DNA of 64,000 nucleotides from Phyllobacterium endophyticum (GCF_003010935.1 NZ_PGGN01000004.1:620001-684000); one strand, 5' to 3'; positions 45,496 through 54,700 are shown, counted from the stretch's first letter. Notes: generated by a model not told the origin, from the sequence alone. Translations and numbers: made by a program.

Positions 45496-45497
45496 CG

Positions 45498-45959
45498 ATG
45501 AAGAATTTGGACAGCCTCGACCGCAGAATATTGCGCGAGCTGCAGAAGGATGGACGCCTTACAAACACTGAGTTGTCCGAGCGTATCAGCCTGTCACAAA
45601 CCGCTACCACGGAACGCGTCAAGCGACTGACCCGCGATGGTTATATCCTCGGATACACCGCAAAATTGTCGCCTAAAAAGCTTGATCGCGCAATGCTTGT
45701 GTTCGTAGAGATCAAGCTTGACCGCACAACCCCGGACGTCTTCGCAACCTTTGCCGCCGCCACGCGCCGCAACCCGGACGTCATGGAGTGCCATATGGTC
45801 GCTGGCGGCTTCGATTATCTGATAAAGGCACGCGTTGCCGACATGGAACATTACCGGCGCTTTCTCTCCGACATGTTGCTTTCCCTACCGGGTGTAAGGG
45901 AAAGTCACACATATGCGGTGATGGAAGAGGTCAAGGAAACGTCGAGCCTGCCGGTTTAG
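45498..45959 (+). CDS. putR: Lrp/AsnC-family regulator PutR
   Basis: A 153-residue Lrp/AsnC protein. An N-terminal helix-turn-helix (about 5-50, LDRRILRELQKDGRLTNTEL) precedes a RAM ligand-binding domain (about 65-145, with VMECHMVAGGFDYLIKARVA). It is divergent from putA, the arrangement known in Agrobacterium and Rhodobacter, where PutR activates putA in the presence of proline. The 109-base spacer contains an AT-rich palindrome next to the putR start, suiting autoregulation. Confidence 0.93.
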   Translation: MKNLDSLDRRILRELQKDGRLTNTELSERISLSQTATTERVKRLTRDGYILGYTAKLSPKKLDRAMLVFVEIKLDRTTPDVFATFAAATRRNPDVMECHMVAGGFDYLIKARVADMEHYRRFLSDMLLSLPGVRESHTYAVMEEVKETSSLPV

Positions 45960-45978
45960 ACCGGCAGGTTCTCCTTTA

Positions 45979-47112
45979 CTACTGCTGCAGCACCTGCTTG
46001 ATATCGATGAGGTTTGAACGAACGCGCAGAATATAAAACCCCATTGTCGTCAAGTGGTTCGGCAAGAGCCAACCGCCCTCGCTACCATTGGCGATGATCC
46101 ACGGCTTGATGTTCAGCGCCGAGCGAAGCTGGCCGTCCATGGCATCCCACAGCGGGATCAAGTGCTTTTCATCCAATACCTGCTTGAAATCCACCTGTGC
46201 CGCGTTCATCAATCCGTAGTACGCGTATAGCTGCCCATAGGCGAACCAGAAACGATCGTCGGCGCGCGTATCGAACCAGCCATAATTGTTGTTCTCCGAG
46301 CGGTCCTTCAATATGGCAGATGTTGCGCCGATATCGTTGGCGATTCGGTCGATGAACTGAATGAGATTGTCTGCTCGTGCGTCGAAAATGGCGTTGCAAG
46401 ACTCAAGTTTCGTGTTGAATGTCCGCAAATCCCTCACCGCCGAACGGTAGTAACTCGGCGTAGGAGTCTTGGGCCCAAAGGGGTTTACCCCGAAATACCA
46501 CGCGTCTTCGGTAAACTGGAGATTTCCGCGCGCTTTCTGCAGGTCGGCATCGATCTGCGACGTACCGCGGACGCGTCCAAGCGTATCGACCAGTTCGACA
46601 GCTGTGCGGCGCACTGCGGAGTTGATGCCGCGCTGGAAGGATGCCTTGTTGTCAAGGAAAGGCGTATTATCCCAATCGACACCGAAGAACCCAAGTTTGT
46701 ACAGAAGCATGGAGGAAATCCAGGCATTCTGGTTGACGTTGAAATCTGTCAGGTCGGCCGTAACCTGCACGATAGCTGAGCGTGCACAAGTCTTTGCTCC
46801 ACCTGTATCGACCGCTTGTGTTGGCGATGGAACCGGCTCACCCACCGGAACAGTCAGGTTCTTGAAATTGTACGACGTGATGTAATCGGGGTTGAAGTTC
46901 TTCCAGACCTGCGTCGTGTAAAAGAAGTAGCCGTACAGACCGAGCCACACGAGCAATGCGAGGCCGAGAACTGCCTTCAGAATAAGGCTGCGTTGGACAT
47001 ACCAGCTTCCCGCCCACATGAAGGGCCACAGAATAATACCGATAACAAAGCCGATACCGCGCCCGACATAGTAGAAAATCCTGCTGAAAAAATTGATCAC
47101 GGGCTCGAGCAT
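45979..47112 (-). CDS. DUF2333 membrane-anchored protein
   Basis: A 377-residue protein with two N-terminal hydrophobic segments (about 14-36 and 43-66) and a large, probably periplasmic, domain beyond residue 70. Conserved-looking blocks are NAWISSMLLYKLGFFGVDWD, DAWYFGVNPFGP and NNYGWFDTRADDRFWFAYGQ. These fit DUF2333, a family without assigned function. It is the last gene of a five-gene minus-strand cluster, 180 bases downstream of the DUF6638-like gene, so it may have its own promoter in addition. Confidence 0.82.
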   Translation of the reverse strand: MLEPVINFFSRIFYYVGRGIGFVIGIILWPFMWAGSWYVQRSLILKAVLGLALLVWLGLYGYFFYTTQVWKNFNPDYITSYNFKNLTVPVGEPVPSPTQAVDTGGAKTCARSAIVQVTADLTDFNVNQNAWISSMLLYKLGFFGVDWDNTPFLDNKASFQRGINSAVRRTAVELVDTLGRVRGTSQIDADLQKARGNLQFTEDAWYFGVNPFGPKTPTPSYYRSAVRDLRTFNTKLESCNAIFDARADNLIQFIDRIANDIGATSAILKDRSENNNYGWFDTRADDRFWFAYGQLYAYYGLMNAAQVDFKQVLDEKHLIPLWDAMDGQLRSALNIKPWIIANGSEGGWLLPNHLTTMGFYILRVRSNLIDIKQVLQQ

Positions 47113-47292
47113 CCTGTTCCTCGTTACTGTTCAAGTCCTTGGGCAGGCTTCTCAGCCTCTCCTCGTCAAATAGGTTGTTTTTGGGAAATCGACAACGTGT
47201 TCCTGCGATATAGAGATTTGGTCGTTCCATAGACCCCCGATTAATGCACCACAACGGACGTATCAACGGTACGAGCCTTAACGCCGTTACAT

Positions 47293-48576
47293 TCAAGCCA
47301 GCCCATATAACCGCTTCCGCAGCCCTTCTTTGTCCTTCAAATAAACCGTCTTCAGAGTATCGACGACGTGGGCCTGATAGGGAGGGCTCCAGCCCTGATA
47401 ATCCGCGTAGAATCCCGGCTTGTTGAAGACATAGCGTGAGAGGAAATCCCATGGCACGAAGTCGCTGATCAAATGATTGACGAGCCAGGCGTCCGGGTGG
47501 CGTGGCAAGGCGCGTATCACAAGAAACCGGCGTTTCGGATCGATCTCCGCCATGTTGAGCTGCCCGGTCTGGCCAATCTCGCGTTTTACCGCATTGAGAA
47601 ACGGCCATGTGCCGTCATGATTGATGAGGCTGGCATTGGCGTGAATCCATGTTTGCAGCCAGATGCGATCGATGTTGGTCAGATCGCGATTGGGCTCCAG
47701 CGACTGGATCAGATGGCGAATGATCATCTCGCCGCGGTTTTCCAGATAGCCGGATTGCTCGATCCAGGAGGCGCGCGGCAGTTCGATGCGCCCTGTTGTG
47801 CTCAGAAACTGAAAAACCTGGTCGGCATCCTTGATGGAGATATAGTTCACCTGCCACGGGCGCGACCGACGGAAGCCCGGCGCAGCGGGATCACCTATAA
47901 CTGTCGTCGTGTTATCATCGACGAAGACGAAGAGGCCGCCGAAATGGCTTGTCCAAAATGCGTTGTGCCGGAATATGACCTTATCCGGCACTAGAGAATT
48001 CGCCCGGATATCCCCCGTCACCTTGGCGAGTTCCACCATGCGGTTGATGAGTTCGTCGTTGCGCCAGGCGTCAGGCTCGTCCTGAAGTCGATCGACCAGC
48101 AACCGCAATTCCGCCGCCTGCCCCATGACGTTCTGCGCGGAAAGCACCCGGAACTCAACCTGATTGATCGATAGCAGGTCCTCGATGTCGTTGACGACCG
48201 AGACGGAGTCTTCAATCTCGCCGTAAATCACGTCCTTGATCGTCAGCGCATTTATGGCACGGGAATTGCTGGCAAAAAACTCGTACATCAGCTGCGAAGT
48301 ATTGGAAAATTGCGTGTGCACGACCGGCAAATCCGCCTGCGCGGGCGTCAGAATGATAAACCTGCGGTTGACCCCGTTCGGGTCGAGATAGGATGGGTCT
48401 TTCAGTTCCCTAGCGATTTCCGGCGAGAACCCTGTCCTGTCGATGTTGAACTTCTGCAGTTCGGTCGCGGGAAAGCCAAAGGACTTCAGCGCGCGGTTAT
48501 AGCGCTCGATCAGATGCGGCTGGTCGATCGCCAGCAAGCGCCCATAGATCAGCTCGCTTTCGTAAAGAAGCTCCAT
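47293..48576 (-). CDS. Conserved protein, probably DUF6638, of the AAA/coiled-coil cluster
   Basis: A 427-residue soluble protein. It has MELLYESELIYGRLLAIDQP at the N-terminus and a patterned C-terminal region (IWLQTWIHANASLINHDGTW, then DFVPWDFLSRYVFNKPGFYA). I believe NCBI places such proteins in DUF6638, but I could not check this. No catalytic motif is evident. The ATG overlaps the AAA ATPase stop by one base (TGATG), so the two are coupled. The frame extends four codons upstream, inside the ATPase gene. Confidence 0.75.
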   Translation of the reverse strand: MELLYESELIYGRLLAIDQPHLIERYNRALKSFGFPATELQKFNIDRTGFSPEIARELKDPSYLDPNGVNRRFIILTPAQADLPVVHTQFSNTSQLMYEFFASNSRAINALTIKDVIYGEIEDSVSVVNDIEDLLSINQVEFRVLSAQNVMGQAAELRLLVDRLQDEPDAWRNDELINRMVELAKVTGDIRANSLVPDKVIFRHNAFWTSHFGGLFVFVDDNTTTVIGDPAAPGFRRSRPWQVNYISIKDADQVFQFLSTTGRIELPRASWIEQSGYLENRGEMIIRHLIQSLEPNRDLTNIDRIWLQTWIHANASLINHDGTWPFLNAVKREIGQTGQLNMAEIDPKRRFLVIRALPRHPDAWLVNHLISDFVPWDFLSRYVFNKPGFYADYQGWSPPYQAHVVDTLKTVYLKDKEGLRKRLYGLA

Positions 48577-50486
48577 CAGACGTCCCACTGACCCTTGGCT
48601 TTGAGCATTTCGACCTCCCGCACCGCCCGTTCGCGCAATCTGGCGTCCCGCACCATCTTATCCACGGCCGCATCGTCGGACTTGTCAGCGTAGCGGAATT
48701 CCGAATCTGCATACCTGTTCGTCTCCTGCAGCACCATCTCCATCGTAAAGGGCTTTCGAAGTTGCTCGATCATCGCTTTCTTGTCATCGTAGCTCTTGTG
48801 CATGAAGGTTTCCGGCTTTTCGAACCATTCATCCGGCAGTTCTACATCCATTGCTCGCATCTTGATGGCGTCGGTGACGTTCTTGATGGCGCGGCCGGTG
48901 AAGCGCGGCTCACGCTCCTTGATCATATGCAGGTAAGTACCAATATCGGACAGCGTCTTCGGCTCCCCGTTTTCGGCAATGAAGCGGTCGTAGACAGCCC
49001 TGAGTCCATCTTCCTGCGGCTTCGACAATTCGCCATACGCCGTCTCCACCGCTCTTTCGATCTGCTGCGCTTCGAAAAGCTTGTGGTCCCCGAGCGGTAT
49101 CTTGTGGTTCTTGCCGGCAAGCAGCGCGAAAATATCAATGTAATCATCGCGAGTTTGCGGACCATCGACCAGCCAGCGCGCACCGGCGCGTTGCCTCAAG
49201 GCATCGTCGACATTCTCGGGGTAGTTGGAAAACATCCCGAACGAGCAATTGCCTCGCACGACTGTCGATGCGCCGGAAAAGGCTTCCATCAGCACACCCG
49301 TAATCTCGTGCTGGCCCGAGGAGGCGCGGTCGTCCGAGCGCTTTGCCGCCACCTGATCGATGTCGTCGATCGTGCCAAACCCGATCACGCGCGGATTGAG
49401 CACATTGGTTACGAACTGCTTGCAGTTCTGTCCGGATTTGCCCTGATAGGATGATATCTGGTCCACCCCGAAATTCTCGTAATGGAAGGCGTAGCCGGCA
49501 ATTTGACAATAGTCGTTGACCAGGCCTGCAATCATCTGGATCAGTGTCGTTTTGCCAGTACCGGGGGCGCCATCGCCGATAAACGTGAACAGGAAACCAC
49601 CTAATTCGACGAATGGATTGAGCTGCCGGTCGAAATCGTAGGCCATCAGCATTTTCGAGAGCTTGAGCGCCTGATATTTGGCAATATGGTTGCCAACGAC
49701 CTCATTCGGCTTCTTGAAGGTCATCACCAGCGGTGTGCGCTTCTTGGAGGGCGCCACATCGAACCCATCCAGCGTAAAGTCGTCACTGTCGAGCCGCAGA
49801 TGGGTGTCTTCGAAACTTCCGAGCCCGTCGAACCGCCCCTTGCGCTGCAAAAGCCCTTCGATTGCAAGTGCGGAAAATGCTTTGGCACGCGACAGCATCA
49901 CTTGTTCATCGGCTGCGCCCGAAATTGCGCGATCAAGACCTGCAATCACCGACTTCAAGGCGTCCTGCGCAGTATCGAATACATAATCCGGCTCTCTGAC
50001 ATCATTGGCAGGCTCAGAATCTGCCTCGATCATCTGGGCAAGGTAAGCGGCGAGGGAAAAAGCGGCTATGTATGACGCGGCAGAAAGAAGCCGTTTGAAA
50101 TGACTTGCCTCCTCGCCCTGCAACGGCGCCGAGGCATTGCGGCGCATCAGAGCTTCAAGATCGCTCTGGCGGCCGAAGAGATCGGCGACTGCCAGCGCAA
50201 CTGCCGCGCCACGACGCGCCCGGTAAAGCAATGTGTGTTGGGCAATGGACATCATCTGGTCGTCGGGACGCACCGCGCCGATGGTCTTGGCAAGCTCTAC
50301 CTCGCGCGTCTTTCGCAGCCCCCCCGTTGAGACAGTTGAGACAAAACGCCTGCCTGTTCCTGCGATCTCCGCCCCCGGCTTGGCATCGCCACTATCCAGC
50401 GAGACGAATCTCGTCACCATTGCCTGTGCGACGGCTAGATGCTTGGCAATGTCCTTTTCATCGAGCGTGGTCAGACCGACATCCAT
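48576..50486 (-). CDS. AAA-family ATPase of the uncharacterised five-gene cluster
   Basis: A 636-residue protein with a novel-looking N-terminal region (about 1-260) and one AAA module. Walker A is GDGAPGTGKTTL (about 303-314). Walker B is GFGTIDDIDQVAAKR (about 368-382), the classic AAA IDEID block but with Asp in place of the catalytic Glu. Sensor-like GMFSNYPENVDDALRQRAGA follows with a candidate Arg finger (about 425-440). The C-terminal third is helical and charged. No protease, helicase or nuclease domain is seen, so it is probably a remodelling ATPase for its neighbours. A small CGGCCG hairpin lies just upstream. Confidence 0.85.
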   Translation of the reverse strand: MDVGLTTLDEKDIAKHLAVAQAMVTRFVSLDSGDAKPGAEIAGTGRRFVSTVSTGGLRKTREVELAKTIGAVRPDDQMMSIAQHTLLYRARRGAAVALAVADLFGRQSDLEALMRRNASAPLQGEEASHFKRLLSAASYIAAFSLAAYLAQMIEADSEPANDVREPDYVFDTAQDALKSVIAGLDRAISGAADEQVMLSRAKAFSALAIEGLLQRKGRFDGLGSFEDTHLRLDSDDFTLDGFDVAPSKKRTPLVMTFKKPNEVVGNHIAKYQALKLSKMLMAYDFDRQLNPFVELGGFLFTFIGDGAPGTGKTTLIQMIAGLVNDYCQIAGYAFHYENFGVDQISSYQGKSGQNCKQFVTNVLNPRVIGFGTIDDIDQVAAKRSDDRASSGQHEITGVLMEAFSGASTVVRGNCSFGMFSNYPENVDDALRQRAGARWLVDGPQTRDDYIDIFALLAGKNHKIPLGDHKLFEAQQIERAVETAYGELSKPQEDGLRAVYDRFIAENGEPKTLSDIGTYLHMIKEREPRFTGRAIKNVTDAIKMRAMDVELPDEWFEKPETFMHKSYDDKKAMIEQLRKPFTMEMVLQETNRYADSEFRYADKSDDAAVDKMVRDARLRERAVREVEMLKAKGQWDV

Positions 50487-50525
50487 ACTAGAGCCCTTTC
50501 CGGCCGTTTCGGCCGTATCTGTTTC

Positions 50526-51677
50526 TCAAATGCCGCTGATGACCTGTCCATTGGACAGGATATGGGTGTTAAATCCCGTGAAAATCTTTGCGGCATCACC
50601 CGAGGCGTAAAGAGCCTGATAGGCCTCATGCGGTACGAGGGCATGCTGCTCATAGTGACTGACGCCCTGTCTTGCGGCTTCGAGGTCATCGGTGTTGATG
50701 TGAAACTCCTCGCGCGCCGGCTCCGACGACCATAACCCCCGCTTGCCGGGCCGTTCGGCCGTTGAGAAAACCTCCTGCAACGTCCAGGTCAGAAGCCAAG
50801 CATCCTCGGGCTTGCGTACCCTCTCCAGGACATCCGCAACTTTCTGATTATGCTCCGTAATACCAGCCGTATAGAATGGTCCGAGAACGATCCGGCGTAG
50901 CTGTTTGGGATGCAGCTCCGGAAAATCCTGGTCGAGTGCAGTGGCGATAGTGACGGGAGACAGTGAGTACGCAGAATTTTTCGCGGCGAAGTCGTCGAAC
51001 CTGCGTGCGAGGTCCGGGTTCAGAAGACCGCCAACTGGCAATGGGATTTTGACCTTGTTGTTAAGCTTGGCGCCTTCGACCACCAGCGCCTCAACCATGG
51101 ATTCCGATGAATCCTCGATGACGGCCATATAGATCAATGGCAGGTTGGAAGCTCCATCGAATGCGCCCCAGTGCACCACGTAGAAGGGTCGCCCCGTCTT
51201 GGGATTAACCGAAACGCGAATAGTCGTCGGCAGCAGGAAAGGCGAGAAGACCTCGCCCTTGTCGACAGTTTCCAGATAGATCCGTTCCGCCATCGATTTC
51301 TGCAAAGCGCGGGGGAACTCGCGATTGCGTAGAATAAAATCTGCCATTTCGCCGCGAAGTGCGTTTGCTGGCGGAATGGCCGCAAGCCGGGTGGACGCAT
51401 CCTTCTTGTCGTTCTCCAGTTCCAGAACATTCTGGAAGATGGGAAAACCGCTTTCTGCCTTCGATATGCGAAAGCGCTCGGCAAAACCAAGCCTGTTACG
51501 CCAGCATTCGAACGACGCATTCAGGCGCTGCAAATATTCGGAAACGGTCTGCGCGACCAGATCATGCTTGTAGAGCGGCGAGTCCTGGTTGGCCAAAAAG
51601 TCGCCGAGACCGTCCAATGCAGCACTTATGGAGCTGAAATAACGCTCCGCCGCCGTCTGATCTGCATTGCCTGGCAT
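50526..51677 (-). CDS. Conserved soluble protein of the AAA/coiled-coil cluster
   Basis: A 383-residue protein without membrane segments or recognisable catalytic motifs. The N-terminal part is helical (ADQTAAERYFSSISAALDGL), the middle is beta-rich (SVNPKTGRPFYVVHWGAFDG), and the C-terminal part includes DAWLLTWTLQEVFSTAERPG. I do not recognise the family. It lies 3 bases after the coiled-coil gene and 39 before the AAA gene, so it is translated with them and is presumably a partner. Confidence 0.75.
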   Translation of the reverse strand: MPGNADQTAAERYFSSISAALDGLGDFLANQDSPLYKHDLVAQTVSEYLQRLNASFECWRNRLGFAERFRISKAESGFPIFQNVLELENDKKDASTRLAAIPPANALRGEMADFILRNREFPRALQKSMAERIYLETVDKGEVFSPFLLPTTIRVSVNPKTGRPFYVVHWGAFDGASNLPLIYMAVIEDSSESMVEALVVEGAKLNNKVKIPLPVGGLLNPDLARRFDDFAAKNSAYSLSPVTIATALDQDFPELHPKQLRRIVLGPFYTAGITEHNQKVADVLERVRKPEDAWLLTWTLQEVFSTAERPGKRGLWSSEPAREEFHINTDDLEAARQGVSHYEQHALVPHEAYQALYASGDAAKIFTGFNTHILSNGQVISGI

Positions 51678-51680
51678 GGA

Positions 51681-52769
51681 TTAGCTCTTCACGTAGTCGG
51701 CCGAGTTATGCTTTTTCAGTACTTCCGAGAACCTGCGCGAGAAAGCATCATCTGCCAGCTTCTTGCGGCGCTGGATGTCCTGTGAACTGACCATGTTTCT
51801 CTCGTGCATCTCGAGCAGATCGCCAATGTGTTTCTGAGCAGCTGCTCCAACACCTGCCATTGTTTCTTCGGCCGCAGTATCGACCTTGCTTCCAAGCGTG
51901 TTGATCTTGTGCGCCACATCCTGTTGTGCTGCCGTTTTCAACGAATCTTCCAGCGCCTTGTAAAGAACAATGCGTTGCTCAGTGTCGATCGACAATTTGT
52001 TTATCAGCGTGCTCTGCGCCGCGATCTGGTTGTTAAGTGAATCGACGAAGGTCTGGAACATGGATGTGTAGCGTTCCAGCGTCTGGCTCTCCGCAAGAAG
52101 CTCCTGTTCCTTGGCTTGCCGCTCGTTATATTCTGTTGCGAGCTTTGACCGTTGCCCTTCAAGCTCCGTGCGCGTGCTCTGATCTGTCGACGCCGCGATC
52201 CTGTTCTCGATATCCAGCAACAGGGGGTTAAGTTCCTCGATGCGTTTTTGCGTGGCTTCCAGGTTTGCTATCGTGGACTTGCGGCGTTCGATAACGGTGG
52301 CAAGGCTCGCCTCGGATGTCTTGTAGCGCTCATCCAGTACGGCCTTTTGCTCTTTCAAAATTCCGACGATACGATCCGACTTCGAGAGAAGCTCCTGGAG
52401 GTTGCCCGCAAGCGACATATTGCGGACGCGGTCCGAACGCAGGCGTTGCATTCTTTGCTTAGAGAAAACCCCGATAAACTTTTCCCAACCCGAATAACCC
52501 TTCATGCTTTCGAATTCGGAACCGAACACGTTGGTCGCGTCCTCAAGCCCGATTATCAGTTCTGCAATATTGCCCTCCATTACTTTCTGCTGGCGCAAAA
52601 CATCCTCAATGCGGGCATTCTCTATATCGAAATCCGACGCGCCGATCTTCTCGTCGGCCTTGGCGAATTTGTCGAGAACAACCGTCGACTGATCGATTTT
52701 CGTCCGCATATCGTCGACCATCGTCCTGGTCTTCTCGATCTCGGAATCGAAGTTCTGCAAACTCGCCAT
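51681..52769 (-). CDS. Long coiled-coil protein, first gene of the AAA cluster
   Basis: A 362-residue, almost entirely alpha-helical protein with heptad patterns from about residue 1 to 90 and 150 to 300, rich in Glu, Lys, Gln and Leu. It has no signal peptide and no membrane segment. A less helical patch around 85-105 reads GWEKFIGVFSKQRMQRLR. The overall layout recalls TelA-type and other membrane-associated helical proteins, but I cannot show homology. I start at ATG 52769 (MASLQNFDSE), preceded by AAGGGAACCCAC; the 35 codons upstream look non-coding. Confidence 0.8.
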   Translation of the reverse strand: MASLQNFDSEIEKTRTMVDDMRTKIDQSTVVLDKFAKADEKIGASDFDIENARIEDVLRQQKVMEGNIAELIIGLEDATNVFGSEFESMKGYSGWEKFIGVFSKQRMQRLRSDRVRNMSLAGNLQELLSKSDRIVGILKEQKAVLDERYKTSEASLATVIERRKSTIANLEATQKRIEELNPLLLDIENRIAASTDQSTRTELEGQRSKLATEYNERQAKEQELLAESQTLERYTSMFQTFVDSLNNQIAAQSTLINKLSIDTEQRIVLYKALEDSLKTAAQQDVAHKINTLGSKVDTAAEETMAGVGAAAQKHIGDLLEMHERNMVSSQDIQRRKKLADDAFSRRFSEVLKKHNSADYVKS

Positions 52770-52889
52770 GTGGGTTCCCTTGATTGTAAAAATGATCTGC
52801 CGCGCCGGTCGAATATAGACACGTACCATTGCGAAAAAAAGCCTCCGAAAAGGTGACAGGTTCAATGTCGCCAACGCAGGTAGAGATTT

Positions 52890-53498
52890 CTATGTTTGAG
52901 GTTCGCCGGGCTGACGCGGATCAATGCGCCCGGTCTCTTCTTCCCAGTGCTTGCGGCAGAGCGAGACGTAGACAGATTTTTCGATCGCAACCTGATCGCC
53001 CTCGAGCAAGGCCTCCCCTTTCGAACCGTGACGCACCACCATTGTCGCCTTCGCGCCGCAATGACAAATCGTCCTGATTTCACGCAGCGTGTCGGCGATC
53101 GCCAGAAGTTCAGCGGAACCAGGAAACAGCTTCCCCTGAAAATCCGTACGCAGGCCAAAACACATCACCGGCACGTCGAGCCGGTCGACAACACGCGCTA
53201 GTTGCCAGACCTGATCCCTTGTCAGAAACTGTGCCTCGTCGATGAAGACACAACTCAGGCGATTCTTGTGCTGCGCTTCGGTGATCAGCGCGAGCAAATC
53301 GTCGTTTTCGCGGTAAAGCTGCGCCTCCGCACTGACGCCGAGCCGCGAGGTGATTCGTCCGACGCCGTTTTCGGCATAATGCGCGGCTGTAAACAACATC
53401 GTGCGCATGCCACGCTCCTGATAGTTGTGAGAAGCCTGCAGCAGCAGAGTGGACTTTCCGGCATTCATCGCCGAATAACTGAAATAAAGTTTTGCCAT
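52890..53498 (-). CDS. tdk: Thymidine kinase
   Basis: Phosphorylates thymidine with ATP (type II, TK1-like). The 202-residue protein has a P-loop SAMNAGKSTLLLQA (about 9-22), the Walker B-like CVFIDEAQFL, a lasso-domain zinc site (CHCGAKA and a later Cys in SLCRKHW) and CFGLRTDFQGKLFPGS. Length and order of motifs are normal. It starts 186 bases before the divergent choX gene. Confidence 0.95.
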   Translation of the reverse strand: MAKLYFSYSAMNAGKSTLLLQASHNYQERGMRTMLFTAAHYAENGVGRITSRLGVSAEAQLYRENDDLLALITEAQHKNRLSCVFIDEAQFLTRDQVWQLARVVDRLDVPVMCFGLRTDFQGKLFPGSAELLAIADTLREIRTICHCGAKATMVVRHGSKGEALLEGDQVAIEKSVYVSLCRKHWEEETGRIDPRQPGEPQT

Positions 53499-53653
53499 AA
53501 GACGCTTTAATCAGAGTTGGCCCATCGCATGAACCCTCGCAATGCGGTCTCCCGCTGCTTTTGGTGGAATATCAACAACTGTCGCTATTTGACCCGATTT
53601 ATGCGCGCCTATGCTTGAATGCGCTTTCGATTGGTGCTTGGTTCATGACATTG

Positions 53654-53672
53654 AAAAACCGGTAAAAACCGG
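53654..53672 (+). repeat. Tandem AAAAACCGG next to the choX ribosome binding site
   Basis: AAAAACCGG occurs at 53654-53662 and again at 53664-53672, one helical turn apart, ending where the AAGGGGAG ribosome-binding region of choX begins. Its role is unknown. Confidence 0.5.
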
Positions 53673-53684
53673 AAGGGGAGAACT

Positions 53685-54629
53685 ATGATGAAAGCTCTAT
53701 CCAAACTTACCATTTCCTTGGCTTTGGTTCTTTGCGCAGGCACAGCATTCGCTGCGGAACCCGAGTCGTGCAAGACTGTCCGATTTGCAGATGTTGGCTG
53801 GACTGACATCACAGCTACAACGGCAACGGCAAGCGAAGTGTTGAAGGCGCTGGGTTATTCCACTGACACAAAGGTCCTTTCCGTGCCGGTGACCTATGCC
53901 TCTCTCGGCAAGAAGGACATAGATGTTTTCCTCGGCAATTGGATGCCGACGATGTCTGCCGATATCAAGCCGTACCTCGATAACAAGACCGTCGACGACC
54001 TCGGCCCCAACCTGACAGGCGCGAAGTACACGCTTGCAGTTCCGCAATATCTTCATGACAAGGGGCTGAAGGACTTCAAGGACATCGCCAAGTTCAAGGA
54101 CGAGCTCGGCGGCAAGATATACGGCATCGAACCAGGCAATGATGGCAATCGTCTCATCCTCGACATGATCTCGAAAGATCAGTTCGGACTAAAGGATTTC
54201 CAGCTGGCCGAATCGTCCGAGCAAGGGATGCTGGCTCAGGTAGCCAAGCAAACGAAAAGCGAAAAGCCGATCGTCTTTCTTGGATGGGAGCCGCACCCGA
54301 TGAACTCGAACTTCAAGATTGCCTATTTGTCGGGCGGTGATGATGTGTTCGGACCCAATTTTGGCGGCGCTGTCATTCACACCAACGTCCGTGCCGGGTA
54401 TACGACCGAGTGCCCCAATGTCGGCAAATTCCTGACCAATCTCAAGTTCAACCTCCAGATGGAAAATGAGATCATGGGGAAGATCCTCGACGATGGTGAG
54501 GATGCCGCTAAGGCAGCCAACGAATGGTTGAAGGCCAATCCGGCGATCCTTGACACCTGGCTCGCAGGCGTCACGACTTTCGATGGCAAGGAAGGATTAC
54601 CGGCGGTCAAGTCGTCGATGGGACTTTAG
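53685..54629 (+). CDS. choX: Choline-binding periplasmic protein ChoX
   Basis: The 314-residue substrate-binding protein of a choline ABC transporter. It has a Sec signal (about 1-23, ending AFAA), one segment of likely aromatic-box residues (DVGWTDI) and two more Trp (FLGNWMPTMSAD, FLGWEPHPMN). The conserved core is IYGIEPGNDGNRLILDMI. Similar proteins in S. meliloti bind choline tightly. AAGGGGAG precedes the ATG. It is followed by a strong hairpin and then choW and choV. Glycine betaine is a possible alternative ligand. Confidence 0.92.
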   Translation: MMKALSKLTISLALVLCAGTAFAAEPESCKTVRFADVGWTDITATTATASEVLKALGYSTDTKVLSVPVTYASLGKKDIDVFLGNWMPTMSADIKPYLDNKTVDDLGPNLTGAKYTLAVPQYLHDKGLKDFKDIAKFKDELGGKIYGIEPGNDGNRLILDMISKDQFGLKDFQLAESSEQGMLAQVAKQTKSEKPIVFLGWEPHPMNSNFKIAYLSGGDDVFGPNFGGAVIHTNVRAGYTTECPNVGKFLTNLKFNLQMENEIMGKILDDGEDAAKAANEWLKANPAILDTWLAGVTTFDGKEGLPAVKSSMGL

Positions 54630-54654
54630 CACCTTGTTACATTAAGATAAGTAC

Positions 54655-54676
54655 CGTCCGGCCCATCGGCCGGACG
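54655..54676 (+). terminator. Intercistronic hairpin between choX and choW
   Basis: CGTCCGGCC (54655-54663) pairs perfectly with GGCCGGACG (54668-54676) around CATC, 25 bases after the choX stop. Without a T-run it is more likely an mRNA-stabilising or partially terminating stem that lets the binding protein be made in excess over the membrane parts. Confidence 0.7.
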
Positions 54677-54700
54677 TCTTCCACTTATAGTACAGAGGGG

